DNA from: Eubacterium pyruvativorans
GTDB taxonomy: Bacteria > Bacillota > Clostridia > Peptostreptococcales > Anaerovoracaceae
Assembly: GCF_900102225.1 (NCBI RefSeq)
Contig: NZ_FNBF01000007.1
Span: forward strand, 1 to 64,000
Direction of reading: 5' to 3'
Length of the DNA stretch: 64,000 bases
The notes under the pieces are model-generated. The model had not been told where the DNA came from. It saw only the letters and a list, made by a program, of their open reading frames with translations, and did no database searches. The translations under genes and the position numbers were made by a program. Positions within the stretch are counted from its first letter, which is position 1. The number at the start of each line of letters is the position of its first letter. Positions 61,943 through 64,000 of this stretch are shown here, in pieces.

Positions 61943-63331
61943 ATGGAAAAAGAGAAAAAGAGAATGGAAAAAAGAAATACACCAAACGATTTTTCGAAGG
62001 GGAAGGTGTGGCGGATCATTCTGGCCCAGGCGATTCCGCTGACACTGGCCTCCTTCGTGCAGCTGCTGTACAACGTGGTGGACCGGGTGTACATCGGTCA
62101 TCTGAGGGGAACCGGCGGCATGGCCCTCACCGGAGTGGGGGTCACGTTCCCGATTGTCACATTCATTCTGGCACTGACGATGCTGTTCGCCAGCGGCGGT
62201 TCGCCGCTGTTCTCCATGGCCCGGGGCGCCGGGGACGGGAAACGGGCCTACCGGTTCCAGGGCAATGTGGTGACCCTTCTGGTTTTCACAGCACTGACAC
62301 TGACGATTGCGGGGGAGATCTTCCGGAAACCGATTCTCTATCTGTTCGGTGCCACCTCTGCCAGTTATCCCTTCGCCAGAGCATATTTCACCGTTTACCT
62401 GCTGGGAACGGTGTTCAATATGTTCTCCACGGGCATGAATTTTTTTATCAATGCCCAGGGATTTCCGAAAATCGGCATGATGACCACGGTGATTGGCGGA
62501 ATCCTGAACCTGATCCTGGATCCGGTCTTCATCTTCCTGCTGGGAATGGGAGTCCGGGGGGCGGCGGTGGCCACTGTCATCAGTCAGATCATTTCCGCAC
62601 TGTGGGTCTTCCGGTTTCTGACCGGCCCAGTCTGTCTGTTCCGGATCCGGCGGGAGGACCTGAAGTTGAGCGGAAAACTGGTGAAACAGATTCTTCAGCT
62701 GGGCCTTGCCGGCTGTGTTCAGCAGGGCACCAACAGTCTGGTGCAGATCGTCTGCAATGTGACGCTCCGCACGTACGGAGGCGGACTCTATGTGGGGGTC
62801 ATGACCATTCTGAATTCGGTCCGGGAGGTGCTCCACCTGCCGATCATGGGACTGACCACCGGTTCCCAGCCGGTGATGAGCTTCAATTACGGCGCAAAAA
62901 AATACGGCCGGGTGAAGGAGGCCATTCGTTTCAACACCATGATCGGCGTGGGTTTTCTGCTGATCATGTGGGTGCTGGTACTCCTGTTCCCTCACGCTTT
63001 CGTGGGAATCTTCACCAGTGACCGCATCCTCGTCCGAAAGGCGGTGCCGGCGCTGCATCTGTATTTCTTCGGCTTCTTCCTGATGGGACTGCAGTTCAGC
63101 GGCCAGGCGGCGTTCACGGCGCTGGGCTGTGCGAAGCGGGCGATTTTCTTCTCCCTGCTTAGGAAGGTCCTCATTGTGGTGCCGCTGACACTGCTGCTGC
63201 CGGCTCTGGGCATGGGGGTGAACGGCGTATTCATCGCAGAGCCGATCAGCAATCTGCTGGGGGGCTGTGCCTGTGCGCTGGCGATGTACCTGACCGTGTA
63301 CCGCAGGCTGGGGAAAAAAGAAATTGGGTAA
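61943..63331 (+). CDS. MATE family efflux transporter (third)
   Basis: This 462-residue twelve-helix pump starts at 61943 or, more likely from the promoter position, at 61964 (455 residues). Segments such as IPLTLASFVQLLYNVVDRVYIGHL and FATGMNFFINAQGFP-like SFNYGAKKYGRV mark the clostridial MATE subgroup. It probably exports drugs or metabolites with Na+ or H+. It is divergent from the rRNA methyltransferase and followed by its own terminator. It differs clearly from the MATE proteins at 31218 and 59059. Confidence 0.9.
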   Translation: MEKEKKRMEKRNTPNDFSKGKVWRIILAQAIPLTLASFVQLLYNVVDRVYIGHLRGTGGMALTGVGVTFPIVTFILALTMLFASGGSPLFSMARGAGDGKRAYRFQGNVVTLLVFTALTLTIAGEIFRKPILYLFGATSASYPFARAYFTVYLLGTVFNMFSTGMNFFINAQGFPKIGMMTTVIGGILNLILDPVFIFLLGMGVRGAAVATVISQIISALWVFRFLTGPVCLFRIRREDLKLSGKLVKQILQLGLAGCVQQGTNSLVQIVCNVTLRTYGGGLYVGVMTILNSVREVLHLPIMGLTTGSQPVMSFNYGAKKYGRVKEAIRFNTMIGVGFLLIMWVLVLLFPHAFVGIFTSDRILVRKAVPALHLYFFGFFLMGLQFSGQAAFTALGCAKRAIFFSLLRKVLIVVPLTLLLPALGMGVNGVFIAEPISNLLGGCACALAMYLTVYRRLGKKEIG

Positions 63332-63337
63332 CAACAG

Positions 63338-63371
63338 CACCGGGGAGAGAACGCTCCTCCGGTGTTTTTTT
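63338..63371 (+). terminator. Terminator of the third MATE gene
   Basis: Arms CACCGGGGAG and CTCCTCCGGTG followed by seven T's. Confidence 0.85.
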
Positions 63372-63441
63372 GTCCGCCCGGAGACAAAAAATACCCCGGC
63401 AGCCGTTCAAAAAACCGGGGAGAAAATGAAAAAAATCGCCC

Positions 63442-63466
63442 ACAATCGGCGATTGTATGATAAAAT
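63442..63466 (+). promoter_or_regulatory. argH promoter region with palindrome
   Basis: ACAATC (63442-63447), GGC, GATTGT (63451-63456) is a perfect palindrome five bases before a TAAAAT -10 box (63461-63466), in the spacer where a repressor would act. An ARG-box-like TGAATGAAAATACG follows at 63479-63492; this match is weak. Confidence 0.5.
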
Positions 63467-63523
63467 ATAAATAAATTTGAATGAAAATACGAAATTGGGT
63501 CGGCAGACCCGGGAGGAAATAGT

Positions 63524-64000
63524 ATGGCAAGTTTATGGGGCGGACGTTTTGAGAAGGACATGGATGAGATCGTGAAGGAATTCAACGCATCGATTTTCTT
63601 CGATCAGCGCATGTATAATGAGGATATTGACGGCAGCATCGCCCATGTCACGATGCTGGGGAAGCAGGGAATCGTCACGGAAGAAGAGGCGCAGCAGATC
63701 ATCGGGGGTCTGGAGGAAATCCGCAGTGAGATTGCAGCGGGGAAAATTCAGTTCACCGTGGATGACGAGGATATTCACATGGGGATTGAGAGCCGGCTGA
63801 TTGAGAAAATCGGCGAGGTGGGAAAGAAGCTGCACACAGCCCGGAGCCGGAACGATCAGTGCCAGGTGGACGGCAGGCTGTATCTGAAACGGCAGATCCG
63901 GGAGATCCTGGGGGAACTGGCCCGGCTGGAGCAGGTGATTCTGGACAAGGCGGAGCAGTATGCGGAGGATATCACCGTAGGGTTCACCCATATCCAGCAT
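63524..64000 (+). CDS. argH: Argininosuccinate lyase, N-terminal part (cut by window edge)
   Basis: 159 codons of about 460 are present. The enzyme splits argininosuccinate into arginine and fumarate, the last step of arginine synthesis. The N-terminus MASLWGGRF is diagnostic, and HTARSRNDQ near residue 107 is the family's first signature. Expected later motifs lie outside the window. The start has GGGAGGAAAT upstream. No argG is seen here. Confidence 0.95.
   Translation, partial: MASLWGGRFEKDMDEIVKEFNASIFFDQRMYNEDIDGSIAHVTMLGKQGIVTEEEAQQIIGGLEEIRSEIAAGKIQFTVDDEDIHMGIESRLIEKIGEVGKKLHTARSRNDQCQVDGRLYLKRQIREILGELARLEQVILDKAEQYAEDITVGFTHIQH

Overview
The window reads as a chromosomal segment of an anaerobic Firmicute of class Clostridia, with roughly mid-50s percent GC. 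The evidence is a glycyl radical enzyme with its activase, a double-cubane-type iron-sulfur protein, corrinoid methyl transfer with a RACo-type activator, a fused FeoA-FeoB, a class II galT, a SEC-C methionine aminopeptidase and strong GGAGG ribosome binding sites. I cannot assign a genus. Nothing looks like a prophage, plasmid or CRISPR locus; the only mobile gene is the 5' end of an IS3-type transposase at the left edge.

Layout: 1-480 holds an IS fragment abutting copy A of an intergenic repeat. 483-2593 (minus) is ndk, an AI-2E-type permease and a Nudix hydrolase. 2727-9329 is a two-way corrinoid methyl-transfer locus: a methyltransferase-corrinoid fusion and DUF2284 on minus, RACo activator, homocysteine methyltransferase and Fe-alcohol dehydrogenase on plus. 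9673-12496 is feoAB plus a DtxR-type regulator. 12558-15595 is the queuosine precursor pathway (queF, preQ1-I riboswitch, queC, queD, queE, folE). 16314-18463 (minus) has a nitrilase and DAHP synthase. 18748-29781 is a galactoside locus: galK-galE-galT on plus, converging on a minus operon of TetR, GH2 beta-galactosidase, GPH symporter and GH36 alpha-galactosidase. 30116-34433 carries an ornithine-cyclodeaminase-like enzyme, a MATE pump, Hsp33 and a LysR regulator. 34680-37830 is a glycyl radical enzyme with activase. Then come serA (minus), tRNA-Ala(GGC), an orphan gene, a cupin and a double-cubane protein (to 41395).

41396-42398 is a one-kilobase non-coding region with repeat copy B, a GC-rich tandem array and two terminator-like hairpins in front of panC-panD. 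The rest is largely housekeeping: map, pepP, rarA, an AGCS symporter, a C_GCAxxG_C_C protein, a LysR/hydroxyacid-dehydrogenase/amino-acid ABC cluster, a ROK kinase, HD and VOC proteins, and trpS. Repeat copy C lies after trpS. Beyond it on minus are a frameshifted 40-codon ORF, a MATE pump, a 67-codon ORF and an RNA methyltransferase. A third MATE pump and the start of argH close the window on plus.

The most unusual item is the intergenic repeat family (copies near 171-389, 41486-41956 and 58496-58940). It consists of hairpins with GTGCG/CGCAC arms and palindromes centred on GTATAC whose flanking bases differ between copies but stay complementary. Copy A ends flush with the IS, and copy C ends exactly at the stop codon of the frameshifted small ORF. 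Second-tier observations are a glycyl radical enzyme lacking the usual Cys-x-Glu pair, a CmuA-like fusion lacking the usual HxC zinc motif, and dyads at the feoAB, TetR and argH promoters.
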